Assembly (NCBI GenBank): GCA_903910385.1
Contig: CAIVZM010000055.1
Coordinates: 20,330-84,329, forward strand
Reading direction: 5' to 3'
DNA from: an uncultured Armatimonadota bacterium
GTDB lineage: Bacteria > Armatimonadota > Armatimonadia > Armatimonadales > Armatimonadaceae
DNA: 64,000 nucleotides
The position numbers and the translations under genes are program-made. The notes beneath the pieces were generated by a model that worked only from the letters and a program-made list of their open reading frames with translations, was not told where the DNA came from and searched no databases. Below, in pieces: positions 9,372 to 17,625 of this stretch; position 1 is the first letter of the stretch; every line of letters starts with the position of its first letter.

Positions 9372-9743
9372 TCAGATAGATATTCGGGTCGGCGAGGAAA
9401 ATGTCGGTGTTTGCGGTTCCTCCGCCTCAGCCGCTCTGGGATGGACACAGGGGAAATCCTTTTCCAGATAATAGCGGAAATCACCTTTCTTGAAGTAGAT
9501 GCCTTCCTCGTCCGTATTCGCAAGGCGAGTGATATCGCTCTTAGAAAGAAACATCCGAAGCGTCGCCCCATCGTAAGTTAGCGAAGAATCCTTCTCAACG
9601 CCCTGAGCGACCTCCGCTTGCCAGACAATTCCGGAGCCGGAAATTTCCAGAGTCTCTCGAATTATGCCATCACCTATCAGAGTTTCCAATTCCTGCGGAG
9701 TGATCCGAAAGCGGATACTTGACTGAGACCACCGTATTTTCAC
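9372..9743 (-). CDS. Small conserved protein, DUF7009-like
   Basis: 123 residues starting MKIRWSQSSIRFRITPQELETLIGDGII, which resembles the small DUF7009-type family (MKxRxxxNSIRxRLxxxEV). The body is beta-rich and ends in an acidic, cysteine-containing tail (YYLEKDFPCVHPRAAEAEE). The start GTG overlaps the aldo/keto reductase stop as GTGA (9740-9743), so translation is coupled. Function unknown. Confidence 0.7.
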   Translation of the reverse strand: MKIRWSQSSIRFRITPQELETLIGDGIIRETLEISGSGIVWQAEVAQGVEKDSSLTYDGATLRMFLSKSDITRLANTDEEGIYFKKGDFRYYLEKDFPCVHPRAAEAEEPQTPTFSSPTRISI

Positions 9744-10690
9744 GACAGAATCGCCTTCATTTCGGTCATATCCGATTCCGCGAGGACAATTCCGGCGGCT
9801 CCTGCATTATCTTCCACCTGAGATGGTCGGGACGCTCCAATAATGACGCTGGAAACCTCTGGACGTCGTAAGCACCATGCCAGAGACAGTTGGGACAGCG
9901 AAATTCCATTCCGCTCGGCTATTGGAATCAATTTCTGTACTTTTTCGAGAACGGTCTGGTCGAGGTTTCCCTGATTGAGGAACATATTCTGACCGGGGTC
10001 AGCGGCTCGTGAATCTTCTGGCAGAGGTTGTCCGGGTTTGTATTTTCCTGTCAGAAGTCCCTGTGCGAGCGGCGAATAGACCACCAGACCGATGCCGAAT
10101 CGAGCGCAGGTCGCCATCACATCTTTTTCGATGTAGCGATTCAATGCATTATAAACCGGCTGGTTCGATGCTATTTCGTGCAGATTGCGCTCACGGGTAA
10201 TCTCATGCGCTTCGCTCAGTTGCGCGGATGACCATTCTGAGACGCCGTAATACAGAATTTTGCCCTGCTGTGTCAGATCATGGAAAGCGGTGAGGGTTTC
10301 CTCAAGAGGCGTATCGGAATCATAACGATGCGCCTGATACAGATCGATATAATCTGTTCCCAGCCGCTTCAGACTGGCATTGCATTGTTCAAAAAGATGT
10401 TTACGTGATAGTCCCTTGTCGTTCGGGCCATCGCCCATAGGAAAGTAGACTTTAGTTGCCAGTACATAAGAATCGCGACGATAGGAGGCAAGAGCTTGAC
10501 AGACGGACTCCTCGCTTTTACCCCGGGCGTAAGCGTTCGCGGTATCGAAAAAGTTAATCCCCAGATCGTATGCTTTTTCTATACACTTTTGCGCTGTTTC
10601 TTGCTCTGTTGCGCCGCCGTAAGTCAACCAAGAACCCAGTCCAACTTCGGACACTTTGACGCCCTGCTTGCCCAGTTTTCGGTATTTCAT
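9740..10690 (-). CDS. Aldo/keto reductase
   Basis: NADPH-dependent oxidoreductase of the AKR superfamily, closest in look to the voltage-gated-potassium-channel-beta/YghZ-like group. Length 316. Visible: MKYRKLGKQGVKVSEVGLGSW, the GINFFDTANAYARGKSEE segment with catalytic Asp and Tyr, VLATKVYFP (Lys), YIDLYQAHRYDSDTPLEETL (His), and the C-terminal cofactor loop SSVIIGASRPSQVEDNAGA. Substrate unknown. It forms a two-gene unit with the downstream DUF7009-like gene. Confidence 0.94.
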   Translation of the reverse strand: MKYRKLGKQGVKVSEVGLGSWLTYGGATEQETAQKCIEKAYDLGINFFDTANAYARGKSEESVCQALASYRRDSYVLATKVYFPMGDGPNDKGLSRKHLFEQCNASLKRLGTDYIDLYQAHRYDSDTPLEETLTAFHDLTQQGKILYYGVSEWSSAQLSEAHEITRERNLHEIASNQPVYNALNRYIEKDVMATCARFGIGLVVYSPLAQGLLTGKYKPGQPLPEDSRAADPGQNMFLNQGNLDQTVLEKVQKLIPIAERNGISLSQLSLAWCLRRPEVSSVIIGASRPSQVEDNAGAAGIVLAESDMTEMKAILS

Positions 10691-10820
10691 CGTTTATTCT
10701 CTGATTCCTATAATAAATCTCGGTGTGAAGTTCCCTTCGCCATACCAGTGCATTTCTCCTGCCCTTCCGGCAAGGAGAGACGGCGAACAATGACGAAATT
10801 AAAGATAATCGAAGGAGAAG

Positions 10821-11597
10821 ATGATGACAAAACTGGGCATTCAGACGATTATCTTTGGTAAGCGCACCGGTGAAGACTTGCCGGGAGTCCTGAAGGATAT
10901 CAAGGCGGCGGGCTATGATGGCGTCGAGTTCGGCTACTCGGCGACACGGACGCCCGAAGAAACACTGGCGATCTTCGGAGATGCTGGACTGATCGTTTCC
11001 GGATATCATACCGGCTACGGCACGTTCAAGGATCTGGGAGAAACTACGAAGCAAGGCGAGCACTTGCTTGGGGTCGGGGCGAAGTATTTCATGTGCTCCG
11101 GAAACGAAAACTGGAAGGAAGCCAACGCCGACGATTACCGCAAAACGGCGGATGTCCTCAATGCTGCCGGGGAGTCGCTGGCTGCGATGGGCGTCACTCT
11201 GTGCTATCACAACCATAACTGGGAATTCTTTCCGCTTGTTGAAGGGGGGAATGGCATGGACATTCTTCTTGCTCAACTCGACCCGGCGTCCGTAAAGTTC
11301 TGCCCCGATATTTACTGGCTTGCCTGCGGCGGCAAAGACCCGGCGGCATGGTTGCGGGAGAACGCCGACCGTTGCGCCTATTTCCATTTCAAGGATGGCA
11401 CATTCGATGTAGCGACTCAACAGCCGCTGACCTTCAAGGAATTAGGGCGTGGAAACGTCGATTTGAAATCCGCCGCCGCGGTGGTGCATGAACTCGCGCC
11501 GGAATGGGCGATTACCGAGCAGGACAACACGGACGGTGACCCTGCCGAATCCGCCAGAATCTCTGCGGATTACGCCCGTCAGGAATTAGGTTTCTAA
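10821..11597 (+). CDS. Sugar phosphate isomerase/epimerase, xylose-isomerase-like TIM barrel
   Basis: AP-endonuclease-2/IolE-like TIM-barrel protein of 258 residues. Metal-site regions are seen in KAAGYDGVEFGY, LCYHNHNWEF, KFCPDIYWLACGGKDP, YFHFKDG and WAITEQDNTDGDP. Members epimerise or dehydrate sugars and inositols; the substrate is not determined. GAAGGAG precedes tandem ATG codons at 10821 and 10824, with the second giving better spacing (about six bases). The gene ends in a strong terminator 13 bp later. Confidence 0.9.
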   Translation: MMTKLGIQTIIFGKRTGEDLPGVLKDIKAAGYDGVEFGYSATRTPEETLAIFGDAGLIVSGYHTGYGTFKDLGETTKQGEHLLGVGAKYFMCSGNENWKEANADDYRKTADVLNAAGESLAAMGVTLCYHNHNWEFFPLVEGGNGMDILLAQLDPASVKFCPDIYWLACGGKDPAAWLRENADRCAYFHFKDGTFDVATQQPLTFKELGRGNVDLKSAAAVVHELAPEWAITEQDNTDGDPAESARISADYARQELGF

Positions 11598-11610
11598 TCC
11601 GCTTACCTCT

Positions 11611-11646
11611 GGTATCCTGCAAGAGATTTTTTGCAGGATACCTTTT
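11611..11646 (+). terminator. Rho-independent terminator
   Basis: Perfect 12-bp stem GGTATCCTGCAA / TTGCAGGATACC with an eight-base loop, followed by TTTT. It ends the sugar isomerase/epimerase transcript. Confidence 0.9.
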
Positions 11647-11720
11647 CCTGATCCTCAACCAGTGGTAAATCCTGCCAAAACAGTTCATACTGAATTGTAG
11701 AGATTACTGGTTATTTTTTT

Positions 11721-13100
11721 ATGGCGTCGAACAATACGGTTTTAGAAGAAAACGCCGCCGACAATCCGTCCGCCGTTTTCGTACTCGATCATATTTGCGA
11801 TTCGGTCGCGATGGTGGACTCCAACTGGCGCATCATTTATATTAACCGAGCCGCTTCTCAAGCAATCGGAAAAGCGATCCTTGACCTGGTCGGCAAGGAC
11901 TTCTGGACTGAATTGCCGACCCTCCTGGGTACGATGGATGAGGTCAATTTCCGTCGCGCCATGCAGGATCAGGTCTTTGTTGAATTTGAGACCTTCTTCA
12001 TTCCCACCAATTCCTGGCAAGCGGTACGGATCTACCCCTCGCCGAACCGGATTACTATATTTTCTTCGGATATCACTGCCCAGAAACGGGCGGAGGAAGC
12101 CTTACGCGTTTCCGAAGAAAAATTCCGTATGCTTTTCACTCATGTCGATCAGGGATTCTGTCACGCGGAAATGATTTTCGATGTGGAGGGTCGTCCGCAG
12201 GATTATCGTTTTCTGGATGTAAACCCGGCGTTCGAGCAAATGACCGGGCTTGCCAATGCGACAGGTAAAACAGCGTTAGAACTGGTTCCGAATCTGGAAC
12301 GCTGGTGGATAGAAATGTATGGACGGGTCGTTTCAACCGGGGAGTCTGCGCGTTTCCAGCATGGCTCCGACGTGATGGGGCGATTTTTCGATGTCTTCGC
12401 GGTATCGGTAAGAGAAAATCGCTTCGTTATTCTTTTTACGGATATTACTGAGCGGAAACGCTATGAGCGTGAACGAGAAGAATTGAATATCCGTCTTCGT
12501 CAGGCTATGCAGGAGACGCACCATCGGGTAAAAAATAACCTTCAGGTTATTTCCGCGCTTGTCGAATTACAGGTTCTGGAAACTGAGAGCGACTTGACGA
12601 CCGCTCCTCTGCAACGAATCAGCCAGCATGTGCAGGCGCTCGCCTTTATCCACGATCTGCTGACGGAACAGGTGAAAGATAACGGCGAATTATCCTATAT
12701 TGGCGCAAAGGAAGTGCTGGATAAATTATTGCCCCTCCTGAGCAATACTATCGGTATCCGGCGGATCGATTCTGATATCGATGATATTCCGTTAACCCCT
12801 CAGAAGGCGGCAACTCTGGCGCTACTTGTCAGCGAATGCGTCTCCAACTCCGTCAAACATGGACGGGGTGATATCCGAATCGCCCTGAACGCCAAGAACG
12901 AGAGCGCCAGCTTGATTATCAGTGATGACGGCGCCGGTTTTCCGCAGGGCTTTGACCCTTCTCTCTCCGCCCGCGCCGGGTTACAACTTATCGAGAACGC
13001 GACCCGCTGGGATATGGAAGGCGAGGTTCGCTTCAGCAATGGCGAAAAGGGTGGGGCTATTGTAACCGTCGTATTCCCGGTTAAAGCTGTCTTGAGTTAG
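11721..13100 (+). CDS. PAS-domain sensor histidine kinase, HisKA_2 type
   Basis: Soluble sensor kinase of 459 residues with no membrane segment. Two PAS-like domains (about 20-125 and 133-245), each closed by the DIT motif (SSDITAQKRAEEAL, FTDITERKRYERE), are followed by a HisKA_2 dimerisation box with the phospho-acceptor in ETHHRVKNNLQVISAL (H267/H268) and a HATPase_c domain (ALLVSECVSNSVKHG, ISDDGAGFPQGF). This H-box belongs to the family often linked to light, redox or general stress signalling. No response regulator is adjacent, so its partner is elsewhere. Confidence 0.93.
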   Translation: MASNNTVLEENAADNPSAVFVLDHICDSVAMVDSNWRIIYINRAASQAIGKAILDLVGKDFWTELPTLLGTMDEVNFRRAMQDQVFVEFETFFIPTNSWQAVRIYPSPNRITIFSSDITAQKRAEEALRVSEEKFRMLFTHVDQGFCHAEMIFDVEGRPQDYRFLDVNPAFEQMTGLANATGKTALELVPNLERWWIEMYGRVVSTGESARFQHGSDVMGRFFDVFAVSVRENRFVILFTDITERKRYEREREELNIRLRQAMQETHHRVKNNLQVISALVELQVLETESDLTTAPLQRISQHVQALAFIHDLLTEQVKDNGELSYIGAKEVLDKLLPLLSNTIGIRRIDSDIDDIPLTPQKAATLALLVSECVSNSVKHGRGDIRIALNAKNESASLIISDDGAGFPQGFDPSLSARAGLQLIENATRWDMEGEVRFSNGEKGGAIVTVVFPVKAVLS

Positions 13101-13167
13101 GAAGTTATTCTCCATTTTGCATGGTTGCGCCTCGCCTTCATCAAGGAACTGCTCTTTACCGGTTTCA

Positions 13168-14973
13168 TTATCGATCACGCCGCCTTCGCCGCCGTGGCGG
13201 ATCATCGCCGGGTTTCGGGGCATTCGCCTGCGCTTCCAGAGCGGATATCTTGCCGACAGCGGGTTCCGCGTCCGCCAGTAACTTTGTCATCGCTGGGTCC
13301 GTTGGGCTTTCCAGAGTTCCGCATACCAGAATGGAATGGGGGACGGGACGGGACGGAAGATCTTTGGCGGTATGTCCGGTGACAATGATTTTGTTGTCGT
13401 AGATGATGGAAGTGGAGAACCCGGAATCCATGAGGACGGCCTCCTTCACTCCCGCTTCGGCTGCCGCTTTCGCCATTTTTTCAGTTGTCACCACATCGAG
13501 CGTCCCGCCGAGGACGATTTCTCCCGTCTCTGTGATCCCAAAAAAGGCGCGTCTCCGAGGATCATTGAAGTCACGGGCGGAGTAAGCTTCCATTTCTTCT
13601 TTCGATCGAGCCTTGCCGTCATGGACGATCCATGCCCCGGCAAGGAAAACATCGGTAACATCCGGCAGGAGAGCTTTGATGTTCTCCTCCGAATTGAGCG
13701 CTTCGCTAAAGGGGATGATCATGAGTTTGCCCGGCGCGATCATCACCAATGGGCGATTTTTGATTTTGGAGAGTCGGTAGGCGTCCGTTTCCGGAATAAA
13801 GATATTGTCGGCGCGATTCAGGCAGGGGCCGATCATCGTATTATCGGTTCCGCGCAGAGCGGCATCAACAAAGAAAGTTCCGTTCATTCCCGCAACCGGG
13901 GTCGGCGTAATCGTCCCGGCTTGCGCAGCGGTCTGGATGAATTCCCCGACGCTGCTACGTGATTTCGGGTCGCGCCATGTCGCCGGAACTCCTCCGCGTA
14001 CCAGTCCGAGTTTGACATCCGCAAAATCACGCACTTCCAATCGGACGGGCGTCGTGTTGATCGGCGTATCGATGACGGCGGCGGGCGCATTGATCTCTGC
14101 GGCGCGGCATTCTTCCCATCCTTTTTTGTATTTGGTATGGACATAACGATTGACGCGTAGAATGGAGGGCGATTCCTCAGCAGACCCGTTATCTATGGTG
14201 AACGCCATCGTATAACCCGCCTGTCGCGCCAGATCGAAGGTGGTCTGGTCACCGGTGCCGTTCGGGTAGGCGAAAAACGGGACGGGATGGCCTAATTCTC
14301 GCTCCAGAATGGCTTTCGATTCGGTCAGTTCAAGTGTCTGTTCTTCCGAGGTCTGCTTCGCCATATCATTGGGGTGGCTCATCGTGTGGGAAGCGATTGT
14401 CACCAGTCCCTCTTTGTCGAGGAGGCGAAGGGTATCCCAATCCATTTTAGGGTGCGTTCCCTTCTTGTCCCCGACATAGTTGGTATGGACAAAAACGGAA
14501 GCGGGGATATTTCGTTCTTTCAGGAGGGGATAGGCGTTATCGTAGAAGCCTTGATAATTATCATCGGAGGTGATCACAACGCTCCCTGGCGGGACTTCCT
14601 CACCCCAGGTCAGATGACGATGCAATTGCTCCAGCGTGATGAAGTTCGCGCCCTGTTCATTAAGATAGTCCAGATGCTCCTTGAACTCATCGATGGTGCA
14701 GTCGAACCAGACCGAGTTTTTATCACGTTCCTTCACAAAGTCGTGGTACATCAGAACAAGGACGCGGGAGTTCTGTGATTTTCCGCTCAAAGGCGCAAAG
14801 GTGACGTTGTCGTAAGGCAGCGGCGTCGCCGGACTGATTCGCGCTGTCGGCGAACCTGTCGCCACTGGCGTCAATTCCGCCGTCTTGCTGGAAAGAACCT
14901 GCCCTGCATACAGCGCCGCTCCCGCCGCCGCAACGAGCAGAGCGAAAAATGCGAACCGAAGAACATTTGTCAT
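13168..14973 (-). CDS. Secreted polysaccharide deacetylase fused to phosphodiester glycosidase (NAGPA) domain
   Basis: About 601 residues. An N-terminal signal or anchor (MTNVLRFAFFALLVAAAGAALYAG) is followed by a NodB-type carbohydrate esterase domain: RVLVLMYHDF, the metal-binding aspartates in VVITSDDNYQGFYDNA (canonical TFDDG altered to TSDDN), and SHTMSHP; FAYPNG corresponds to motif 3. The C-terminal half matches phosphodiester glycosidase/exopolysaccharide NAGPA domains: VAGMNGTFF, FLAGAWIVHDGKA, RRAFFGIT, EAVLMDSGFSTSIIYDN and RPVPHSILV. The basic tail ends RRRRRRDR. It probably remodels extracellular or wall polysaccharide. The frame extends upstream to 15159, but ATG 14973 starts the signal peptide and has GAGAG before it. 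Confidence 0.9.
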   Translation of the reverse strand: MTNVLRFAFFALLVAAAGAALYAGQVLSSKTAELTPVATGSPTARISPATPLPYDNVTFAPLSGKSQNSRVLVLMYHDFVKERDKNSVWFDCTIDEFKEHLDYLNEQGANFITLEQLHRHLTWGEEVPPGSVVITSDDNYQGFYDNAYPLLKERNIPASVFVHTNYVGDKKGTHPKMDWDTLRLLDKEGLVTIASHTMSHPNDMAKQTSEEQTLELTESKAILERELGHPVPFFAYPNGTGDQTTFDLARQAGYTMAFTIDNGSAEESPSILRVNRYVHTKYKKGWEECRAAEINAPAAVIDTPINTTPVRLEVRDFADVKLGLVRGGVPATWRDPKSRSSVGEFIQTAAQAGTITPTPVAGMNGTFFVDAALRGTDNTMIGPCLNRADNIFIPETDAYRLSKIKNRPLVMIAPGKLMIIPFSEALNSEENIKALLPDVTDVFLAGAWIVHDGKARSKEEMEAYSARDFNDPRRRAFFGITETGEIVLGGTLDVVTTEKMAKAAAEAGVKEAVLMDSGFSTSIIYDNKIIVTGHTAKDLPSRPVPHSILVCGTLESPTDPAMTKLLADAEPAVGKISALEAQANAPKPGDDPPRRRRRRDR

Positions 14974-15021
14974 CGCTCTCCATTCTACCGGACACCAACC
15001 AAGAATGGGCAATGGCGGTGA

Positions 15022-15255
15022 GAACCGCATGTACCCGCTGATTTTATCGAATTCATCACGAACGATCCGGAGGCGTATGCGATTTGGTGGGATATCACGC
15101 CGATGGCGCGTTGGGAACGGCTCCGCTGGATCGGCGCGACCCGGCAACCGGAAACACATACACGCAAAGTAGTAAGTGTCACTTCCCGACTCAAGGCAGG
15201 AAAGCGACGACCCTGTTACTTCGACCGTAGCCAGTGCACCCTGACCGAAGCGTAA
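15022..15255 (+). pseudogene. C-terminal remnant of a YdeI/OmpD-associated family protein
   Basis: Between a TGA at 15019 and a TAA at 15253, one frame reads EPHVPADFIEFITNDPEAYA, then IWWDITPMARWERLRWIGAT, RQPETHTRKVVSVTSRLKAG and KRRPCYFDRSQCTLTEA. The VPADF start, MARWERLRWI, PETHxRKV and KAGKRRP pattern resembles the C-terminal domain of YdeI-type (bacteriocin-protection) proteins. The N-terminal domain is missing and no ribosome-binding site or proper start exists, so I read it as a truncated remnant. An internal ATG (15089) could in principle make a 55-residue peptide. Confidence 0.55.
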
Positions 15256-15308
15256 AGGATTTAGGATAGGTCGAGCGCTGTTTCATTCTCTGGAAAATGG
15301 ATTGAAAG

Positions 15309-15356
15309 CTTATCGTGGCGCAATGGTAAGCATATCTACCGTTGCGCCACGATAAG
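15309..15356. repeat. 20-bp stem-loop
   Basis: Left arm CTTATCGTGGCGCAATGGTA pairs with a right arm ending GCGCCACGATAAG with only one mismatch (a possible G-U pair) across 20 bp, around an eight-base loop. It lies 50 bp beyond the RidA stop. There is no strong U-tract, so it may be a terminator, an mRNA 3'-end structure, or a small palindromic insertion. Confidence 0.7.
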
Positions 15357-15405
15357 TATCGTCAATGGACGGAAAACGCCGATTCGATCGCTCAACGCCT
15401 GATCG

Positions 15406-15792
15406 TTAGTCCAGAACCGCGATCGCTTCGATCTCGACGGCGCCCGCCAGTGGCAGAGCGGCTACCTGAAAGGTGGAGCGGGCGGGTTTGACGGCTCCAG
15501 AGAATCGGCGTGAGTAAATCTCATTGAAGGCGGCGAACTGGTTGATGTCGGCGAGGAAGCAGGTGCATTTGACGATATTATCCAGCGATCCTCCGGCAGC
15601 GACGATCAACGATTCGACGCCGTTAATCGCGCCTTCCACCTGCGCGGCGAAATCGTCGTAGGGTTTTTTAGTGGTCGGGTCTATTCCGAGTTGCCCGGAA
15701 ATAAACAGCAGGTTTCCAACTTTGACAGCGGGCGTATAAGGCGATCCGGAGACCGCTCCTCCGGTTCCCGTAATGGGAATAAGTTCTGGCAT
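15406..15792 (-). CDS. RidA family reactive intermediate/imine deaminase
   Basis: 128 residues of the YjgF/YER057c/UK114 fold. RidA proteins hydrolyse enamine/imine intermediates released by PLP enzymes, protecting the cell. Visible motifs: GSPYTPAVKVGNLLFISGQLGIDP, VEGAINGVESLIVAAGGSLDNIVKCTCFLADINQFAAFNEIYSRRF, and the arginine-bearing signature PARSTFQVAALPLAGAVEIEAIAV. It is monocistronic here. Confidence 0.95.
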   Translation of the reverse strand: MPELIPITGTGGAVSGSPYTPAVKVGNLLFISGQLGIDPTTKKPYDDFAAQVEGAINGVESLIVAAGGSLDNIVKCTCFLADINQFAAFNEIYSRRFSGAVKPARSTFQVAALPLAGAVEIEAIAVLD

Positions 15793-15994
15793 GGGATTTT
15801 CTTTCGTTAGAGACGATTAAGTTAGTCGCAGGATGGTGAAGCGATGATAACGCGTCTGCGCCATTGACCGGTGAATACGTAAAAGTCGTTCGGGAAGCCA
15901 TTCGACAATGAGTATGATTGTTCCTCTTGCGGATTGAAACAGGCAAATCAGAGGAACAATTGGCGCCAATGTCGAACTTTCGACCGGAACAGAA

Positions 15995-17551
15995 GTGAAA
16001 GACGGCATTAAATTCATCGATTTTGGCGTGCAACTGGTGGGAATCCTCTGGTTCGCGTGGTTGGCGGCGGATTGTATCCGAACCGCTCTGGCTCGTGAGC
16101 ACGCCGACGCCGCAAGAACCAAAATCGGTACCGATACCGGGTCAGGGTCTCCTTATGGCAGGGGAGACTGGAAGATAGCGGTCGGGATTGCGGTCGGGTT
16201 CTACGTGCTGTGCCTGATCCGTCTCGATGTGCCGAACCGGATGTACTTCGATGAAGTGCACCATGTGCGGACAGCGATGGAATATATCATCGGGCATGAT
16301 CCTCACGAATGGACGCACCCGCCGCTGGCAAAACTGATCATGGCGGCGAGTATGAAAATCGCCGGGGTCAAATTCGATCCTACGGAAGGCGTCTGGAATC
16401 CGGATGCCACTTTTCCGGCGGGAAACGCTCTTGTATGGCGTCTGCCGAGCGTCTGCTTCGGCGCACTGTCGTTGATCGGTCTGTTTACGCTGGCGCGGTG
16501 TTTTTTCAAGGATCGCTTGATCGCCACATCGGCGACCATCTTAATAGCTTTGGATGGCGTTTTTCTGGTGCAAAGCCGCATCGCGATGACCAATATACAT
16601 ACGGTCTGCTTCATTATTGCGGCGACTATTGGAACCTGGAAGTTTATTGAGACTAACAAATCCCGCTGGCTTCTCCTGACTGGAATCATGCTCGGTCTCG
16701 CTATTGCAACACGTTGGTCGAGTTTGTGGGCGTGGGGATTCACGGGTCTGGTATTGCTCTGGCATCTGTTTCGGAATCAGATACCGCAATGGTTCCGGGA
16801 ACGGAAGCAGTTTCCGAACATCGCACTCTGGATCAGCGCTGTTTCGGCAACGATGATCCTGATTCCATTGATGATTTACGCCGCCAGTTATATCCCGTTT
16901 GTCCTACAGGGAACGGGCGGTTGGAAAACGCAACTTTTCACTTCCGGGGAATCTGGCGCTGTTCGTATCGCGGACGCTTTCCGTCGCGATCACTTCGCGG
17001 GCGGGCATGGGTGGTTCAAAGCTCTCAATCAGCAAAAGGATATGTGGCTCTACCACACAGAGATCAAGGAAGGGCATCCCTATTCGTCCCCGTGGTGGTC
17101 GTGGCCCCTGATGATGCGACCCGTGTGGTATGAATACGATGAAACGCCCGCCGGAACGATGGGTATCTGGTGCATCGGGAACGGAATTATCTGGTGGGCG
17201 AGCGTCCCGGCGCTGTTAGCCGCGATTTACTTCGCCCGTCGGGATAAACGACCGGAATTAGGCATCATCGCCCTTTTTGGACTGGGGATGTGGCTCGCCT
17301 GGGGTATCAAGCCTCGACCGCTCATCTTCATGCATTATTATTTCGAATGTATTCCGTTCGTCTGCCTTGCGCTTGCCTATATCGGGGTGCGTTTATGGCG
17401 TAGCGAAGATGCCTATGCGCGTCGATTCGTGCGTATTTTCTGTATCGCCGTCGTTCTCTGGGCGATTTTCTTTTATCCGTTGCTAGCGGATGTGCCGATG
17501 CCTATCTGGTTTTATCAAAGTCATATCTGGTTTGGACGAGGATGGGTATAA
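15995..17551 (+). CDS. PMT-family (protein O-mannosyltransferase-like) membrane glycosyltransferase
   Basis: GT-C membrane protein of 518 residues with about ten hydrophobic segments. The first extracytoplasmic loop has PNRMYFDEVHHVRTAMEYI and HDPHEWTHPPLAKLIMAASMKI, the DE and HPPLAK motifs of dolichyl/polyprenyl-phosphate-mannose protein mannosyltransferases, and the C-terminal half has HPYSSPWWSWPLMMRPVWY. It probably transfers a lipid-linked mannose-type sugar to exported proteins or glycans. Start is GTG 15995 with a weak GGAAC upstream; no ATG is available in frame. Confidence 0.88.
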   Translation: MKDGIKFIDFGVQLVGILWFAWLAADCIRTALAREHADAARTKIGTDTGSGSPYGRGDWKIAVGIAVGFYVLCLIRLDVPNRMYFDEVHHVRTAMEYIIGHDPHEWTHPPLAKLIMAASMKIAGVKFDPTEGVWNPDATFPAGNALVWRLPSVCFGALSLIGLFTLARCFFKDRLIATSATILIALDGVFLVQSRIAMTNIHTVCFIIAATIGTWKFIETNKSRWLLLTGIMLGLAIATRWSSLWAWGFTGLVLLWHLFRNQIPQWFRERKQFPNIALWISAVSATMILIPLMIYAASYIPFVLQGTGGWKTQLFTSGESGAVRIADAFRRDHFAGGHGWFKALNQQKDMWLYHTEIKEGHPYSSPWWSWPLMMRPVWYEYDETPAGTMGIWCIGNGIIWWASVPALLAAIYFARRDKRPELGIIALFGLGMWLAWGIKPRPLIFMHYYFECIPFVCLALAYIGVRLWRSEDAYARRFVRIFCIAVVLWAIFFYPLLADVPMPIWFYQSHIWFGRGWV

Positions 17552-17625
17552 GTTATTCGATATATACCGGTATTTTTGAGGCATTCGAGCGCTGAGATGA
17601 TTCAGGAAAGGAAGAACGGCGAACT

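Larger units (their letters stand above)
14974..15405. other. Intergenic region with a gene remnant and a long hairpin
   Basis: This 432-bp gap contains a decayed YdeI-like C-terminus (15022-15255) and a 20-bp stem-loop (15309-15356), both annotated separately. Nothing else is recognised. Confidence 0.6.
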
